32,500 nt of DNA from Prorocentrum cordatum. Taxonomy: Eukaryota; Sar; Dinophyceae; Prorocentrales; Prorocentraceae. Made by a program: the position numbers and the translations under genes. Numbering within the stretch: position 1 is the stretch's first letter; the number at the start of each line of letters is the position of its first letter. The notes below the pieces were generated by a model. That model saw nothing but the letters and a program-made list of their open reading frames with translations, searched no databases and was not told the DNA's origin. The stretch lies in NCBI GenBank assembly GCA_963575745.1, contig CAUYUJ010021163.1, positions 74,591 through 107,090 on the forward strand. Reading direction: 5' to 3'. This document shows, in pieces, positions 30,338-32,500 of this stretch.

Positions 30338-30420
30338 CACCCACCACCACCACCACCACCACCATCACGACAACCACGCACACACGCACGCACGCACGCA
30401 CGTGCACCACCACCCACTAC
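30080..30420 (+). repeat. (ACC)n-type microsatellite
   Basis: ACC/CCA units with CAACC, CAGC and CACCCC interruptions, ending in CACG tetranucleotides (about 30376-30402). Poly-T, poly-P and poly-H frames follow from it. Confidence 0.9.
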
Positions 30421-30480
30421 GCACGCGCGCGCGGAGCCACAGGTCCGCTACGACACGCGTCCGCGGATAGAGAAAATCAG

Positions 30481-30829
30481 CGCCATGGTAAGGGATGGGA
30501 GGGAGGGGTAGGACGTCAGATATGACGCGAGCGCACCTAGCTTGCCTCCCCCCTCCCCTCTCCTCTGTCCTCCCCCCCTCTCTCCTTTCCCCCCCCCCTC
30601 TCTCCTGTCCCCCCCCCCCTCTCCTCCTGTCCCCCCCCTCCTTTCTCCTGTCCCTGCCCCTCCCCTCTCTCCTTTCCCCCCCCGTCTCTCCTTCCCCCCT
30701 CCCCCCCTCTCTCCTGTCCCCCCCCCCCCTCTACAATTACTCAATATGAATACTACTCTCCCTCTTCCCCTGATGACGGTTTGAAAATATTAGCCCCCCC
30801 CTCCCCCCGCGTATTGCTTTTTTGCGCAG
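30481..30829 (+). repeat. intron-shaped module, copy 2 (complete)
   Basis: The head CGCCATGGTAAGGGATGGGA (30481-30500) contains ATG followed by GTAAGG, a good 5' splice site form. It continues through GTCAGATATGACGCGAGCGC and CCTAGCTTGCC. Next come a C/T tract (30545-30733), the tail ACAATTACTCAATATGAA (30734-30751), and TTGCTTTTTTGCGCAG ending at 30829 before GATTCCCCGG. If spliced, the intron would be 30488-30829. Confidence 0.7.
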
Positions 30830-30874
30830 GATTCCCCGGAGTTTGGTTTTCGCTTGCATTTTTTCCAAAATGCT

Positions 30875-31060
30875 GCTCTCGCTGAGGCGCCGGCCTCATT
30901 TTCGGACCCCGCTCGTTCCGAATCGTGCTCCCGCTGCAGCGCTGGCCTCATTTCCGTGCTTCCGCTCGTTCCGAATCGTGCTCCCGCTGCAGCGCTGGCC
31001 TCATTTCCGCGCTTCCGCTCGTTCCGACTCGTGCTCCGGCTGCAGCGCTGGCGTCATTCC
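30875..31060 (+). repeat. 53-bp tandem repeat, three clean units
   Basis: GCTCGTTCCGAATCGTGCTC, then CCGCTGCAGCGCTGGCCTCA, then TTTCC begins at 30911, 30964 and 31017. A more diverged unit (CTGCTCTCGCTGAGGCGCC) comes before. Since 53 is not a multiple of 3, the unit is unlikely to encode protein. Confidence 0.85.
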
Positions 31061-31218
31061 CCGTGCCATGCCACGGCATGCAATGCAATGCTAGGTTGAT
31101 GCTACGCTTTGCGGTACTCTTCTACGCCATGCCATGCCGTGCTCAACAATGCATCGCGTACCCTTTCGGGATCATTGCCCTGCTCGACATCCGACTGTGC
31201 GAGTAGAGAGGGGATCTA

Positions 31219-31402
31219 CGCCATGGTAAGGGATGGGAGGGAGGGGAAGGATGTCAGATATGACGCGAGCGCGCCTAGCTTGCCCCCCCCTCTCTCCTGT
31301 CCCCCCCCCTCCTTCCTCTCTCCTGTCCCCCCCCCTCTCTCTTCTGTCCCCCCCCCCTCTCTCTCCTTCCCCCCCCTCCTCCCCCCCCTCTCTCCTGTCC
31401 AG
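31219..31402 (+). repeat. intron-shaped module, copy 3 (tail missing)
   Basis: The head from 31219 matches copy 2 with about three differences over 65 bp, again with ATG followed by GTAAGG. The C/T tract runs from about 31284 and ends CTCTCCTGTCCAG near 31402. The ACAATTACTC tail is absent and a purine-rich block follows. Confidence 0.7.
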
Positions 31403-31565
31403 GGCGCAGTGCAGCGGGGGGGGGGAGCTGGGGGGAAGAGAAGGTGCAGAGGCGGGGGGTGCAGGAAGAGAGGGGGGGCGGAGAGGAGATTGCAGGGGAA
31501 GGGAGGGGGTGCAGGAAGAGAGGGGGGGGGGCGCCGGAGAGGAAGGTGCAGGGAGGGGGGCGGTC
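31403..31565 (+). repeat. purine-rich block, inverse of the C/T tract
   Basis: GGGGGTGCAGGAAGAGAGGG-type units. Their reverse complement, CCCTCTCTTCCTGCACCCCC, resembles the C/T tract just before. The two blocks together form a long imperfect inverted repeat with pyrimidines on one side and purines on the other. Confidence 0.6.
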
Positions 31566-31983
31566 CTGGCATTGGGGAGGCCTTGCGTGTCAATTCTTTC
31601 GTCGTTCGCGTCCCCCCCCCCTTGCAGAGCGAAGCTTGAGCGAGCGCAAGCCCACGCTCTCAGAAACTCACACGCCGGATCGGCCGATTTTACGCCTCCC
31701 ATTCATTCTTGGATGTCTGGGCATGGTGCGCACCGAAGTTTGACAGCGACGTGCTGCCTCTGGATGCTTGCGCACGGGGTGATGAAAACAGAAGGGGGAT
31801 GTCACTGGGGGTAGTGTCACGGGGTGTTTCCGACCAGGAGTTCGAGGAAACTCAAACATGGGATCCGGGCGCGTGGATTAGCGGCGGGTCCCGTTCCATA
31901 GATAATCGGCGGGATCCGTCGCCAAAACGGGCGGCACTGGCCTCATGCTTCGGAGGGTATGTTCCACGATCCCCGATCCGAGG
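31566..31983. other. unassigned sequence
   Basis: Mixed sequence with no recognised gene. Short frames on both strands show no domain. Confidence 0.4.
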
Positions 31984-32052
31984 AGGATGAGGAGGAGGAG
32001 GAGGAGGAGGAGGAGGAGGAGGAGGAGGAGGAGGAGGAGGAGGAGGAGGACG
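31984..32052 (+). repeat. (GGA)n microsatellite
   Basis: About 20 GGA units. It is followed by unassigned sequence containing short CCA (32200-32222) and GTG (32289-32313) runs. Confidence 0.9.
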
Positions 32053-32364
32053 CTGGCGGCCACGCGCCAGATCCATGACGGCCCCGGGGCCGGGAAACGG
32101 CCCCCCCCCAAGGGCAGAAAAGTGCAGAAAGCCTCCCCGAACCCAGAGATTCGAACCTGCCCACCCTTCCCGCTGGCCAGAACTGCGGGGCCCAAACACA
32201 TGCACCACCACCACCACCTCCCTCACCCCCTCCCTCTCCCAGGGACGAAGGGAAGGAACAGGAGGGCAGAGGAGGGAAGAGGAGTCGACGTGGTGGTGGT
32301 GGTGGTGGTGGTGTATGTTCTTGGGGCCCGCGAGAACCACTGCTGGGCCTTAGTGGGCCCTGGA

Positions 32365-32490
32365 AACGACAGGGCCGTTTTGTTACCGGTTCCGTTTTGC
32401 CATTTTTTCGCCAGTTCCGACGCCGTTTTTTACCGGATCCGTCGCCGTTTTTTGACCGGTTCCGGTTCCGGTTCCAATCCTGGAGCCGTT
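32365..32490 (+). repeat. degenerate repeat, unit about 25 bp (GCCGTTTTTTACCGG)
   Basis: Four to five units of GCCGTTTTTTGACCGGTTCC with variable T runs, continuing to near the window end. Confidence 0.7.
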
Positions 32491-32500
32491 TTCTGGCCGC

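Noticed and set aside
32139-32160. Possible tRNA T-arm on the minus strand (GGTTCGAATC)
   Set aside because: The flanking bases do not form the 5-bp T stem, and no matching anticodon or acceptor arms are visible.

Overview
The window looks like nuclear DNA of a dinoflagellate. This is inferred from a GC-rich background, very few recognisable genes, many trinucleotide microsatellites and minisatellites, and two decayed element-type genes (a Rep-like HUH/SF3-helicase gene and a mariner-type DDE transposase) of kinds that I recall as common in dinoflagellate assemblies. I cannot name a species from sequence alone. Long stop-free stretches occur in several frames at once, but nearly all lie inside tandem repeats or trinucleotide arrays and are not evidence of coding.

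Layout. 1-5000: unassigned GC-rich DNA, a short 10-11 bp repeat, CTC and ATC microsatellites, a 1.4 kb minisatellite with a unit near 49 bp, and one lone inverted copy of a 77-bp repeat. 5020-8640: the element-rich block. A Rep-like gene on the minus strand carries one frameshift. About 0.3 kb upstream of its start lies a foldback with three 11-bp iterons in each arm on one dyad axis, followed by a frameshifted mariner-type transposase, also on the minus strand. 8750-13000: hairpins, a 12-bp repeat, a 157-bp duplication, a nested inverted motif and a 77-bp minisatellite of about 13 copies. 13000-21200: an acidic reading frame without a start codon, pyrimidine tracts, hairpin clusters, two copies of a composite (GGA)n plus CTTGGGG-type repeat, and a 337-bp element with 25/26-bp terminal inverted repeats sitting inside a degenerate AAT array.

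21256-22300: the best candidate host gene, with a signal peptide or anchor followed by a luminal domain that loosely resembles algal glycosyltransferase-like proteins. A change of reading frame near 21520 needs an intron or a frameshift. 22700-25500: a 42-bp minisatellite of about 12 copies and a 1-kb ATC-type array. 25506-25734: a foldback element. 27540-28010: a pyrimidine tract followed by an exon-like stretch with consensus splice signals. 28200-32500: TG, GAT and ACC microsatellites and a repeated intron-shaped module made of a donor-like head, a long C/T tract and an acceptor-like tail, interleaved with a 53-bp repeat.

No operon-like cooperation is visible. The coherent stories are the Rep gene with its iteron dyad, the layers of TIR and foldback elements, and the repeated intron-shaped module. 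All copy numbers, periods and identities were counted by eye.
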